This document shows positions 44,686 through 53,287 of a stretch of DNA of 64,000 nt, in pieces. A program made the translations under genes and the position numbers. Under the pieces are notes generated by a model. That model did not search any database. It saw nothing but the letters and a program-made list of their open reading frames with translations, and was not told the origin of the DNA. Numbering within the stretch: position 1 is the stretch's first letter; each line of letters opens with the position of its first letter. The stretch is from Paenibacillus sp. SZ31 (GTDB lineage Bacteria; Bacillota; Bacilli; Paenibacillales; Paenibacillaceae), in contig NZ_JABBEA010000019.1 in NCBI RefSeq assembly GCF_012912005.1, forward strand, positions 1-64,000, in the 5' to 3' direction.

Positions 44686-45684
44686 TTAAAACTCGTCTGC
44701 AATATGAAAAAGCCGGTATACCGTCCGCTCCGTCCAAGCGTATGAATCCCGGTAATCCCAATATCGGTGACGGCTGCTAACCGTATGTGCGTTAACAAGA
44801 GGCATACCACCCGCATCAAACGCGGTTACAACGGTGCTATGCTGAAATCGCCCATCTCCGTCCCAATCATAGAGAATAACATCTCCCAGCATCAGCTGCT
44901 CCGGACGATCTACGACTGTCGCAGTCAGACCCCAGCTGCTGCCTGATAAATAACGCTCCAGACTATTGGAGACTGCCCAGCTGTAACTCCACATTTCGGA
45001 GCCATTCACATACCCTTTATACCACCAACCAGCTTCTCTTCTACCAGTATAGTGGATGGGTGCGCCCCCTGCAAAGAGACATTGGGACACGTAATTGGTG
45101 CAATCCACATCAAATTCCTCAAAGGCGGGATTCCCCGCATTCCACCATCGATCCGCATAGGCAACCGCCAGATCCCTGCGATATGCTTGCTGACGTGAGC
45201 TTCTGCCTTGACCCAAAACTTCCCGATTCAGCAGCGGCCGATTCATCGCCTGTACAAAATCGGCCTGTTGAAATGGACGTCCTTCCCCAGCGGGGCGACG
45301 CTCCGGCACTTCTCGCTCGACCCGTCCAATGATCCATCCACCACTCTGCCTCATAAAGGTTAACCGCTCCCGCTCAATCCGGTCCTCGCGGTGGGTGATC
45401 CCGCTCTTCTCGTAGAACAGTCTGCTGTACAATTGTACATCCACCACCGCTTCTTCCTGTCCATCCATAAGCGTGCGCACAAGCTTGGCGCTGGTCTCGC
45501 TGCGAAGAGGCACGGCGCGCCGCTTACGGTACCATTCGTCCAGCCTTGCCATACGCTCTCCCCGTTCCACCACGAAGTCAGGATCAGTAACGATCCGTTC
45601 GCTGGTCTGTGGACGGTAGTCGATCTCACAGCGATTGTACTGGTTCACGTAAGTATATAAGGCACTCTTCCATTCCCGTTCCAA
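44686..45684 (-). CDS. Amidase-domain (Amidase_6, PF12671) protein
   Basis: A 332-residue protein with no signal peptide seen. The N-terminal half is Arg/Glu-rich and unknown. The C-terminal 160 residues form a putative amidase domain of the CHAP/NlpC-like fold: DLAVAYADRWWNAGNPAF, the Cys in DVDCTNYVSQCL, GDVILYDWDGDG, and the catalytic His in RFQHSTVVTAF. Related proteins are thought to cleave amide bonds, some in cell walls. The start is a TTG because AAAGGGGG lies about 6-8 bases before it; the upstream ATG has no ribosome site. Confidence 0.8.
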   Translation of the reverse strand: MEREWKSALYTYVNQYNRCEIDYRPQTSERIVTDPDFVVERGERMARLDEWYRKRRAVPLRSETSAKLVRTLMDGQEEAVVDVQLYSRLFYEKSGITHREDRIERERLTFMRQSGGWIIGRVEREVPERRPAGEGRPFQQADFVQAMNRPLLNREVLGQGRSSRQQAYRRDLAVAYADRWWNAGNPAFEEFDVDCTNYVSQCLFAGGAPIHYTGRREAGWWYKGYVNGSEMWSYSWAVSNSLERYLSGSSWGLTATVVDRPEQLMLGDVILYDWDGDGRFQHSTVVTAFDAGGMPLVNAHTVSSRHRYWDYRDSYAWTERTVYRLFHIADEF

Positions 45685-45867
45685 GCCTATGTCCCCCTTT
45701 GTCATGAGTTCTGTCTGGAATATTTCATTGCATATATAAACTCCTACTATTCATATGAGAGGGTCTTCGGTTGTATGTACATAGCTCGGGATGAAGACTC
45801 TAAATTCGGCAAATACAGGTGCATGATATATCTTATTCCTTCTCGCTTCACGAAAACGCCTTCATTG

Positions 45868-45887
45868 GTTCAAAAGCTTGATTGAAC
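45868..45887. promoter_or_regulatory. Inverted repeat upstream of the acnA promoter
   Basis: GTTCAA (45868-45873) and TTGAAC (45882-45887) form an inverted repeat with an 8-base spacer, 13 bases before the -35 of acnA. Weak cre-like sequences lie at 45851-45864 and 45915-45928, each with two mismatches. The binding protein is unknown; CcpC- or CcpA-type control is possible. The rest of the roughly 380-base gap shows nothing else. Confidence 0.4.
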
Positions 45888-45900
45888 AGGTAAAAAGCCC

Positions 45901-45929
45901 TTTACGTACGAAGGTGAAAACGGTATACT
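45901..45929 (+). promoter_or_regulatory. Promoter of acnA
   Basis: TTTACG (45901-45906), a 17-base spacer and TATACT (45924-45929) lie about 140 bases before the aconitase start, leaving a leader of roughly 130 bases. Confidence 0.65.
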
Positions 45930-46067
45930 TAAAACTAAAGTTATGATTATGAAATTACGTTTCACCTGATGAAACTAACGAACGAGAACACGGAACGATG
46001 AAGGCCTGTTCTTCACCTAAATGAACGTTTTCTTCATCTCACCGACACATTCCAAGGAGGTACATGT

Positions 46068-48782
46068 ATGTCAGCAAAGAATCATTTCTCCGCCGCTCGC
46101 AGTCTTGAGGTTGGAGGCAAGTCTTACCGCTACTACAGTCTCGATGCTCTTCAAGAAGGCGGCCACGGCGATCTTTCCAGGCTCCCTTTCTCCATTAAAG
46201 TGTTGCTTGAAGCAGCAATTCGTCAATTCGACGGACGTGCCATTACCGAAGAACACGTAAAACAACTGACCGGCTGGGCAGATGGCCGTGACAATAACAA
46301 GGAAATTCCATTCATCCCTGCACGTATCGTTCTGCAGGATTTCACCGGTGTACCGGTTGTCGTTGACCTCGCTGCAATGCGTGATACCGTGAAAAAAGCA
46401 GGCGGCGACCCGAAACAAATCAACCCACTCGTACCTGTCGATCTCGTTATCGACCACTCCGTCATGGTTGATGCATTCGGTACCAACGATGCACTTGATT
46501 ACAATATCCAAGTCGAGTTCGAGCGTAATGAAGAGCGTTACCGCTTCTTGCGTTGGGCACAAACGGCATTCAACAACTTCCGTGCAGTTCCACCATCCAC
46601 AGGGATCGTTCACCAGGTTAACTTGGAGTATCTGGCTTCCGTGGCGGCAACGAAAACAGTGGACGGCGAGACCGTTGTATTCCCGGATTCCCTCGTAGGT
46701 ACAGACTCCCACACTACCATGATCAACGGACTTGGCGTTGTTGGTTGGGGTGTAGGTGGAATCGAGGCCGAAGCAGGCATGTTGGGTCAACCGCTTTATT
46801 TTGTAACACCAGACGTTATCGGTTTCAAACTGACAGGCAGCCTGAGCGAAGGCGCAACAGCAACGGATCTGGCACTCACCGTTACCCAATTGCTTCGTAA
46901 AAAAGGCGTTGTTGGTAAATTCGTTGAGTTCTATGGACCAGGCCTTGCCAACATCGGTCTGGCTGACCGTGCAACAGTAGCCAACATGGCACCTGAGTAC
47001 GGCGCTACCATCGGTTTCTTCCCTGTCGATAGTGAAACATTGAACTATCTGCGCAGCACGGGTCGTCCTGACGAACAGGTAGAATTGGTTGAAGCTTACT
47101 ACAAAGCTCAAGGCATGTTCCGTACTTCCAGCACCGTTGATCCTGAATTCACAGATGTGATTGAACTGGATCTCGGCTCTGTTGTACCAAGTCTTGCAGG
47201 ACCAAAACGTCCACAGGATCGCATTGAGCTGACACAAATGAAAGAAAGCTTCAACAGCATCATCCGCACACCTGTAGATAAAGGCGGCTACGGTCTGAGC
47301 GATGAGAAAATTGAACAAAGCGTACCTGTGAAGCACCCGAACGGTTCCAACAGTGAACTGAAAGCAGGCGCTGTTGTGATCGCAGCGATCACAAGTTGTA
47401 CGAACACTTCGAATCCAAGCGTTATGGTCGGAGCGGGACTGCTGGCGAAAAAAGCAGTTGAACGCGGCCTGACCAAACCAGGATATGTGAAAAGCAGTCT
47501 GACACCAGGTTCCCTTGTTGTTACCGAGTATCTGGAAAAAGCAGGCCTGATCACGTATCTCGACAAACTCGGATTCAACGTTGCCGGCTACGGTTGTGCA
47601 ACATGCATCGGTAACTCCGGCCCACTGCCGGACGAAGTGAGCGAGGCTATTGCTGAGAACGATATGACCGTAGCGGCTGTATTGTCCGGTAACCGTAACT
47701 TCGAAGGCCGTGTGCATGCACAAGTTAAAGCCAACTACCTGGCATCTCCACCACTCGTTGTGGCATATGCACTTGCGGGTACAGTGAATATTGACTTTGA
47801 AACCGATCCAATCGGTTATGATACGAACAATGAGCCTGTGTTCCTGAAAGACCTCTGGCCTACCTCTGAGGAAATCAAGGATACCATCGCTAGTTCCCTG
47901 AACGCTCAGATGTTCCGCAACAAGTACGAGAACGTATTTACAGCTAATGAGCGTTGGAATGCGATTTCTGTACCGGAAGGTGAATTGTACGAGTGGGATC
48001 CGAACTCCACGTACATTCAGAATCCTCCGTTCTTCCAAGAGCTTGGCGACACGTTGAACGATATCGCAGATATCCGTTCTGCACGTGTTATGGCATTGCT
48101 TGCGGATTCCGTAACAACGGACCACATCTCGCCAGCAGGTAATATTGCAGCATCCAGCCCGGCTGGACTGTACCTGAAAGAGCATGGTGTTGAGCGCAAA
48201 GACTTCAACTCCTACGGTTCACGCCGTGGTAACCATGAAGTCATGATGCGAGGTACGTTCGCCAATATTCGTATTCGTAACCAGGTGGCTCCGGGCACCG
48301 AGGGTGGTATTACGAAGTACCTGCCAACAGACGAAGAAATGTCCATCTACGATGCTTCCATGAAGTATCAGGATGAAGGACAGAACCTGATCGTCATCGC
48401 TGGTAAAGAGTATGGTACAGGAAGCTCCCGTGACTGGGCGGCAAAAGGAACATTCCTGCTCGGCGTCAAAGCCGTTATCGCAGAAAGCTTCGAGCGGATT
48501 CACCGTAGTAACCTGGTCGGCATGGGTGTAATGCCATTGCAATTCCAGGAAGGTCACGGTTGGTCCAGCCTCGGCCTGAACGGACGTGAAACGTATGACA
48601 TTACTGGCCTCAGCAATGATGTGAAGCCAGGACAAGAGTTGAAAGTAACTGTAACTCGTGAAGACGGTACACAGTTCGACTTCCCTGTTATCGCTCGTCT
48701 GGACAGCATGGTTGACGTGGATTACTACCATAACGGCGGTATCCTGCAAACCGTATTGCGTCAAATGATGAAAAAAGCTTAA
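46068..48782 (+). CDS. acnA: Aconitate hydratase
   Basis: A 904-residue AcnA/CitB aconitase of the TCA cycle, full length for the IRP/AcnA group. The 4Fe-4S ligands are Cys in TSCTNTSNPSVM and the two in YGCATCIGNSG. Substrate-binding motifs SVMVDAFG, DSHTTMINGLGVVGWGVGG and the swivel-domain YGTGSSRDWAAKG are intact. AAGGAGG lies 8-9 bases before the ATG. Gram-positive aconitases of this group also bind RNA when the cluster is lost. The gene is monocistronic, with its own promoter and terminator. Its codon use is strongly biased, which leaves a long open antisense frame. Confidence 0.97.
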   Translation: MSAKNHFSAARSLEVGGKSYRYYSLDALQEGGHGDLSRLPFSIKVLLEAAIRQFDGRAITEEHVKQLTGWADGRDNNKEIPFIPARIVLQDFTGVPVVVDLAAMRDTVKKAGGDPKQINPLVPVDLVIDHSVMVDAFGTNDALDYNIQVEFERNEERYRFLRWAQTAFNNFRAVPPSTGIVHQVNLEYLASVAATKTVDGETVVFPDSLVGTDSHTTMINGLGVVGWGVGGIEAEAGMLGQPLYFVTPDVIGFKLTGSLSEGATATDLALTVTQLLRKKGVVGKFVEFYGPGLANIGLADRATVANMAPEYGATIGFFPVDSETLNYLRSTGRPDEQVELVEAYYKAQGMFRTSSTVDPEFTDVIELDLGSVVPSLAGPKRPQDRIELTQMKESFNSIIRTPVDKGGYGLSDEKIEQSVPVKHPNGSNSELKAGAVVIAAITSCTNTSNPSVMVGAGLLAKKAVERGLTKPGYVKSSLTPGSLVVTEYLEKAGLITYLDKLGFNVAGYGCATCIGNSGPLPDEVSEAIAENDMTVAAVLSGNRNFEGRVHAQVKANYLASPPLVVAYALAGTVNIDFETDPIGYDTNNEPVFLKDLWPTSEEIKDTIASSLNAQMFRNKYENVFTANERWNAISVPEGELYEWDPNSTYIQNPPFFQELGDTLNDIADIRSARVMALLADSVTTDHISPAGNIAASSPAGLYLKEHGVERKDFNSYGSRRGNHEVMMRGTFANIRIRNQVAPGTEGGITKYLPTDEEMSIYDASMKYQDEGQNLIVIAGKEYGTGSSRDWAAKGTFLLGVKAVIAESFERIHRSNLVGMGVMPLQFQEGHGWSSLGLNGRETYDITGLSNDVKPGQELKVTVTREDGTQFDFPVIARLDSMVDVDYYHNGGILQTVLRQMMKKA

Positions 48783-48814
48783 TGACATGAATCATTAATG
48801 TGATGAAGTTATAC

Positions 48815-48862
48815 AAAAAGCTCCCAGTTACGTGTAATCAGCACGTGGCGGGGAGCTTTTTG
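48815..48862. terminator. Bidirectional terminator after acnA
   Basis: AAAAAGCTCCC and GGGAGCTTTTT with an inner TACGTG/CACGTG stem lie 33 bases after the acnA stop and between converging genes. Both strands end in T-runs of five. Confidence 0.85.
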
Positions 48863-48889
48863 ACTTTGCTTTTCATAATGGGGATATGT

Positions 48890-49204
48890 TTAAAAATCAA
48901 TCTTCAAGCCAACTTCCGAATCATCAGGTGGCTCAGCAATGCGATATATACCTCTGCAGTTTAATTTCTCTACGTTAATCCAGTCTACAAACTCATCTCC
49001 TCCGTAGCATCTTACAAAAACGGCATATTCCAGCTCACCCTCATAATTAATGGACTCCATGTATTCTGTGAATGGATGTTTCCCCTCTATACTCTGCAAA
49101 AAATCTGAAAATTCAATTCTCCACTCTTCCATCTTCTCTGCATATTGATCGGGGACATAATAGTAGAAACCATCTGGCGTATAGTGCGATATCTTCATTA
49201 TCAT
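48890..49204 (-). CDS. Hypothetical protein, 104 residues
   Basis: A soluble acidic protein beginning MIMKISHYTPDGFYYYVPDQ, with an amphipathic helix in the middle and a YAVFVRCYGGDEFVDWINVE strand region. AGGAGG lies 8 bases before the ATG. It lies 35 bases after the 132-residue gene on the same strand. Size and composition recall small immunity or contact-system proteins, but I see no toxin partner and do not recognise a family. Confidence 0.65.
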   Translation of the reverse strand: MIMKISHYTPDGFYYYVPDQYAEKMEEWRIEFSDFLQSIEGKHPFTEYMESINYEGELEYAVFVRCYGGDEFVDWINVEKLNCRGIYRIAEPPDDSEVGLKIDF

Positions 49205-49239
49205 CTGAAAGGCCTCCTATCAGCTTGTCGGGTAACGGT

Positions 49240-49638
49240 CTAGAGTTTTAAGATCTCTATACCTTCTTTTAGAAATGATGAGACAAGCGTATGATATTCA
49301 ATTCCATGTGCTAATTCCTCTTTGGTTTTATGTATCAGATAGTAGGAATATTTCTGCATCAACTCATGCTCGTTTAACTCAATGGGAAGGTTAATAATCT
49401 CAACGTCTTCCGAATTAAAATGATACCGATACCCTCTTTCTGACCTTCCTACGTTCATCACTGTTTGGATGACCATTAATTCATCACGCGTGACACTATT
49501 TATTAAACCGGATCTTCTCTGTTCCATACCAAGTATGATCTCTTCACCCTGTTGATCAATCTTAGCCTTAACAATTTCGCTTTCAATTTGTATAATGGCT
49601 TTCATTGTTCCTGCTAGTTTTTTAGCTAATGAATACAA
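49240..49638 (-). CDS. Hypothetical protein, 132 residues
   Basis: A soluble protein with a beta-rich N-terminal half (MKAIIQIESEIVKAKI) and a helical, Glu-rich C-terminal half (ELMQKYSYYLIHKTKEEL). The start is a TTG 7 bases after AAAAAAGGAGG, the strongest ribosome site near. No membrane segment or known motif is visible. It probably forms a two-gene unit with the 104-residue gene downstream. Function unknown. Confidence 0.65.
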   Translation of the reverse strand: MYSLAKKLAGTMKAIIQIESEIVKAKIDQQGEEIILGMEQRRSGLINSVTRDELMVIQTVMNVGRSERGYRYHFNSEDVEIINLPIELNEHELMQKYSYYLIHKTKEELAHGIEYHTLVSSFLKEGIEILKL

Positions 49639-49759
49639 TGTATGTCCTCCTTTTTTGTAAGGAATAGGTACTAACGCATCATCTCTACTCTACCTTATTG
49701 GCGATGTTCCTCGCAAAGTTCACTGATTCTATCCTAAATATTACACCTTACGAAACAGC

Positions 49760-49803
49760 AAAAAAACTCCCCGTAACGTGCAATCTGCACAGTGATGGAG
49801 AGC
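49760..49803 (-). terminator. Terminator of the van-like cluster
   Basis: On the minus strand CTCTCCATCACTGTGCA pairs with TGCACGTTACGGGGAG (imperfect centre) and is followed by seven T, about 70 bases after the vanZ-like gene. Confidence 0.8.
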
Positions 49804-49874
49804 CTTTAGTTTCAGTATAAAAATGCTCGTTTTTGCTTAAAATTCAACTTCCTTTTAATGCCCAATGCCATTTC

Positions 49875-50435
49875 TTACACGTGACTTTCCTTAGAATTTA
49901 ACTTCTTCGTCGTCACGCGGGATCCTCCTCCCACCAGCACCTTTTTCAGACCCATAGCCATAGTGAAAACAATATATCCAATCAAGCCGCCGAGCGTATT
50001 GAGCATCAGATCATCCACATCAAATATGCCCATGCCCGTCACTAACTGTGTCACTTCATAGCCCAGACTGAGCAGCAGAGACAGCAAGAGTACCTTTACG
50101 CCAGAGAATAACTTGTTGCCTGTTAACACAGGAATGAAGATGCCGAGTGGGATAAAAGCCAGTATATTGCCTACCAGGTGGATTGCGGTACCTGGACGAT
50201 GTAAAGACAGGCTGTTCCAATCTCGTGAGATTTCCTGAAATGGCGTCAGGTTGACGGTTCGCGTATGGATCAGATCAGGTTGTTGCAAGAACGCCATAAG
50301 TCGATCCTTCACGATGCCAAAGTCGACTGAGCTTCCTTTGAACAGGATTAGCTTCGTCAACAGATATAAATAGATAATGAAAACGGCAATCCAAAGGATG
50401 TAATGTTTGCTTTTCTTCTGGTTGTTGTGCTTCAT
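49875..50435 (-). CDS. VanZ-family membrane protein
   Basis: A 186-residue protein with about five membrane helices. VanZ-family marks include NLTPFQEI near residue 62, HLVGNILAFIPLGIFIP near 86, YEVTQLVTGMGIFDVDDLMLNTLGG near 130. VanZ raises teicoplanin resistance in enterococci by an unknown route. AAAGGAGG lies 9-10 bases before the ATG. It is 28 bases after the VanY-like gene and ends the cluster at a terminator. Confidence 0.88.
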   Translation of the reverse strand: MKHNNQKKSKHYILWIAVFIIYLYLLTKLILFKGSSVDFGIVKDRLMAFLQQPDLIHTRTVNLTPFQEISRDWNSLSLHRPGTAIHLVGNILAFIPLGIFIPVLTGNKLFSGVKVLLLSLLLSLGYEVTQLVTGMGIFDVDDLMLNTLGGLIGYIVFTMAMGLKKVLVGGGSRVTTKKLNSKESHV

Positions 50436-50463
50436 GTTGTTTTGCCTCCTTTGCGTTGCCTTG

Positions 50464-51327
50464 TTATTTCTTTACGGTGACAATGACGCCATCCATGTTA
50501 TCTCCCGATATTTCAGTGTGGCCTTGCTCAGGTATGTAAACGGTCGTATCTTGGGTGACCCTATAATAGCGGATGTGATACTCCTCACCCTCTACTTCCA
50601 CAGTAATGTTCTCTTTCTCTTTTAGCAAATCCAGATACTGTTCCAGCACCAGATTATTTTTATACATGACAGCACTGTGCGGCAGCCCTACATATCGAAA
50701 ATGCCATGGTTCATACTGTATACCCGTGATGCGCACTTTATCCTTCGGGTAACGCAAAATAAATCCGTATTTCCATGCATTCTTCTCCAGCCAGGCTCCC
50801 TCTGGTGCTTCATTCATGGCAGCCAAGCTTGAACCAACATCCAGGGATAAGCCGAGATTGTGCTCACTGTGACCCGCAGGAAGTGCGTAGTCTGAACCCT
50901 TTTCACGAAATAACTCATCCTGCTTTTCAAAGTCCCTGTACCCGCTGCTGACGAGAAAATATCGGACTCCCTCTTCGCCTGCTGCTTCAACCATCTTCCG
51001 AAACTCCTGCGCCACCTGTCGTGATAACATGATTTTCTGATCCAGTATCCCATATCCACGAAGCAGATCATCCTCATGTGCCACATATACAATATCGGAT
51101 TTAACCCCTTCCGGGTGAACGGGGTACTGCTTATCAACCAGTAACAAGTTTCCTTTATGTACCTGATCCTGAATATTTCCCGTGACAGATACGGTATAAC
51201 CTGCAGGATTTTCACGCGTATTCTGAATCTCGATCGGCAATTCATTCTTCTGCTGAAGCCCTCCCGGTGATTGCGTAACGATATATCCGATCAAAATGAT
51301 ACATATCAAAAAGCCCCACTTCTTCAT
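50464..51327 (-). CDS. VanY-type D-Ala-D-Ala carboxypeptidase
   Basis: A 287-residue secreted or membrane-anchored metallopeptidase with an N-terminal hydrophobic segment (about residues 5-18). The catalytic domain shows SSGYR (Arg131), the zinc ligands His156 and Asp163 in SEHNLGLSLDVG, and EPWHFRYVG with the catalytic Glu206 and zinc ligand His209. It should trim the terminal D-alanine of peptidoglycan peptides. The ATG used follows AAAGGAGG by 7 bases; the longer frame adds 22 residues. VanY removes the glycopeptide target, so it fits the adjacent VanS/VanR pair. Confidence 0.93.
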   Translation of the reverse strand: MKKWGFLICIILIGYIVTQSPGGLQQKNELPIEIQNTRENPAGYTVSVTGNIQDQVHKGNLLLVDKQYPVHPEGVKSDIVYVAHEDDLLRGYGILDQKIMLSRQVAQEFRKMVEAAGEEGVRYFLVSSGYRDFEKQDELFREKGSDYALPAGHSEHNLGLSLDVGSSLAAMNEAPEGAWLEKNAWKYGFILRYPKDKVRITGIQYEPWHFRYVGLPHSAVMYKNNLVLEQYLDLLKEKENITVEVEGEEYHIRYYRVTQDTTVYIPEQGHTEISGDNMDGVIVTVKK

Positions 51328-51426
51328 GCTTGTTCCTCCTTTTACCTCATACATCAAGGATAGACAACACAAGTTAAAGAAAAAGCAGGGCAATTTTAAA
51401 GTTTTTCTTAAATTTGACGTCGAACC

Positions 51427-52515
51427 TTATTGGAATACGGGCAAACGAACTTCGAATAACGTCCTTACCACATCGCTCTGAGCCGAGATCGTACCGTCAT
51501 GCTGCTCCACTATATTGCGAGCGATAAACAGGCCGAGGCCTGTCCCACCCTCCTGAGGGGTCCTGGCACGATCTCCGGTGTAATACATATCGAAGATATG
51601 CGGTAATTCTTCCGGACGAATATGTCCACCATAGTTAATCACCTGAATGATGATCTGTTCTGCATCCCGATATCCGTTAATATCCACATACATGCCATCC
51701 TTGCCGTGTCGTGCAGCGTTAATCAGCAGATTCTCGAACACACGTGCCAGCAACTCGCCATCACCAGAGACCGTAAGGTCAGTGTCTATTTTTAATCGGG
51801 CGACTAGTTGGTTCTTTTCAAATACAGGATAGAGTTCCTCGTTCATCTGCTTCAGCAGCTCACTAAGATCCAACTGTATCTTGTTTATAGGCAACATGCC
51901 ATAGTTCATGCGAGTAATTTCAAACAAATCATCAATCAGTTTCTCCAGACGTTGTGATTTGGTGAATGCAATCGCTGTAAAATGCCGAACCTGCTCCTCT
52001 GTCAGCTGATCATCCTTCATGAGCAGATCCAAATATCCAAGCACAGACGTCAGCGGTGTCCGCAGGTCATGCGCCAGATTGACGACAAGCTGGTCCTTAC
52101 TATTTTCAGCAAAATCCCCTCGTTTCACCGCTTCCCTCAGCTTCTCACTTGCCAGATTCACATCCTCCGCAATCGTGCCTAACTCGTCCTTCGAGGAGAT
52201 CTGCACACGATGCTGAAAGTCCCCATTGGCCAAATGCCTGATCCCTGTGGAAATGTCCTTGAAATACGTCGCGTAGGGTTTGGTAAACCAGAAGAAAAAT
52301 AGAATGGCAAGAGGGATAAATAAGATCAGGAAGAAATAGATATCCCCGATACTTCTCATAAAATGACGATATTCAGCGAGCTGATCTTCTGCACGGACAC
52401 CCGAATAATAGGCTTGCATAAGCTTATAAATCCCATAAGTGATTGCTCCAGAGGCAAGCATGCTTAACCCTAACAACATAATCATGGTTGTGCGAAAACT
52501 TCTTCGTTTAGTCAT
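51427..52515 (-). CDS. Sensor histidine kinase (VanS-like)
   Basis: A 362-residue kinase: helix 1 (about 10-33), a short external loop (34-57), helix 2 (58-77), HAMP, the H-box NLAHDLRTPLTSVLG with His149, and a HATPase domain (FENLLINAARHG, TGLGLFIARNIVEQH). The very short external loop means sensing is probably within or near the membrane. It overlaps the response regulator gene by 8 bases. In VanS systems the signal is vancomycin or a precursor; here this is inferred from the vanY and vanZ genes that follow. Confidence 0.88.
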   Translation of the reverse strand: MTKRRSFRTTMIMLLGLSMLASGAITYGIYKLMQAYYSGVRAEDQLAEYRHFMRSIGDIYFFLILFIPLAILFFFWFTKPYATYFKDISTGIRHLANGDFQHRVQISSKDELGTIAEDVNLASEKLREAVKRGDFAENSKDQLVVNLAHDLRTPLTSVLGYLDLLMKDDQLTEEQVRHFTAIAFTKSQRLEKLIDDLFEITRMNYGMLPINKIQLDLSELLKQMNEELYPVFEKNQLVARLKIDTDLTVSGDGELLARVFENLLINAARHGKDGMYVDINGYRDAEQIIIQVINYGGHIRPEELPHIFDMYYTGDRARTPQEGGTGLGLFIARNIVEQHDGTISAQSDVVRTLFEVRLPVFQ

Positions 52516-53203
52516 TAAACGTGTACCCCACGCCCCAGATGGTTTTAATAAACTTGTTCTTATTCACATCTTCTCCCAACTTTTTGCGCAGGGTGCGAAT
52601 ATGGACCATCACGGTATTCCCACTCTCATAATAGGCTTCTCCCCATACCTGTTCAAAAATATTTTCTGCACTGAACACCTGCTTGGGGTGGCTCGCGAGC
52701 AGATACAGAATGTCGAACTCCTTCGGTGTTAGTTCCACTGGTTTGCCATAGAGTGTAACGCGATGTTGATCTGGCGTGATGATGAGCCCGCCCTTCTCCA
52801 GAATGGAGCGCTGAACAGGCGCAGACTGGCTGAATTGCAGTGAACGACGTAATTGAGAGTTAACACGGGCAACAAGTTCCATCGGATTAAACGGTTTGGT
52901 CATATAATCATCCGCACCCATCACGAGTCCCGTAATTTTGTCCATATCTGACGTTTTGGCACTCAGGAAAATGATCGGTAAATGATGCTGCTCCCGAATT
53001 TTACGGGTCACCTCATACCCATCCATGCCAGGCATCATAATGTCCAGAATCGCCAAATCTATCGCTTGGGTCTGAACAGCTTGTACCGCCGCCTTCCCGT
53101 CAAAGGCCTTAACGATGTGATATCCTTCTTTTTGTAAATGTAAAGCAACCAGATCAGCGATCTCAACTTCATCGTCTGCGATCAGAATCGTAATTCGCTT
53201 CAT
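52508..53203 (-). CDS. OmpR/PhoB-type response regulator (VanR-like)
   Basis: A 231-residue regulator: receiver (1-120) with ADDE, phospho-acceptor Asp54 in ILDIMMPG and a KPF motif, then a winged-helix DNA-binding domain (about 130-230) with ELTPKEFDILYLLASHP and WGVGYTF at the end. Start with AGGAG about 10 bases upstream. It has a promoter of its own and should activate the vanS-vanY-vanZ-like genes downstream. Confidence 0.9.
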   Translation of the reverse strand: MKRITILIADDEVEIADLVALHLQKEGYHIVKAFDGKAAVQAVQTQAIDLAILDIMMPGMDGYEVTRKIREQHHLPIIFLSAKTSDMDKITGLVMGADDYMTKPFNPMELVARVNSQLRRSLQFSQSAPVQRSILEKGGLIITPDQHRVTLYGKPVELTPKEFDILYLLASHPKQVFSAENIFEQVWGEAYYESGNTVMVHIRTLRKKLGEDVNKNKFIKTIWGVGYTFND

Positions 53204-53235
53204 TGCTTATTCCACTCCTATGTGTGATGCTGGGC

Positions 53236-53265
53236 ATTATAACATATTTGAATCCAACAGATAAA
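53236..53265 (-). promoter_or_regulatory. Promoter of the vanR-like gene
   Basis: On the minus strand TTTATC (53260-53265), an 18-base spacer and TATAAT (53236-53241) lie about 33 bases before the vanR-like start, overlapping the leader of the divergent WYL gene. Confidence 0.55.
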
Positions 53266-53287
53266 CCAATGAAAGGAATACATAGAT

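Noticed and set aside
46071..48185. A 704-codon open frame antisense to acnA
   Set aside because: It is a shadow of the strongly biased codon use of aconitase, has no ribosome site, and its product is low-complexity with no domain.
49875..53203. A full vancomycin-resistance operon
   Set aside because: The genes for VanH, VanA/B and VanX are not in the window, and the nearby ddl has normal D-Ala-D-Ala ligase motifs.
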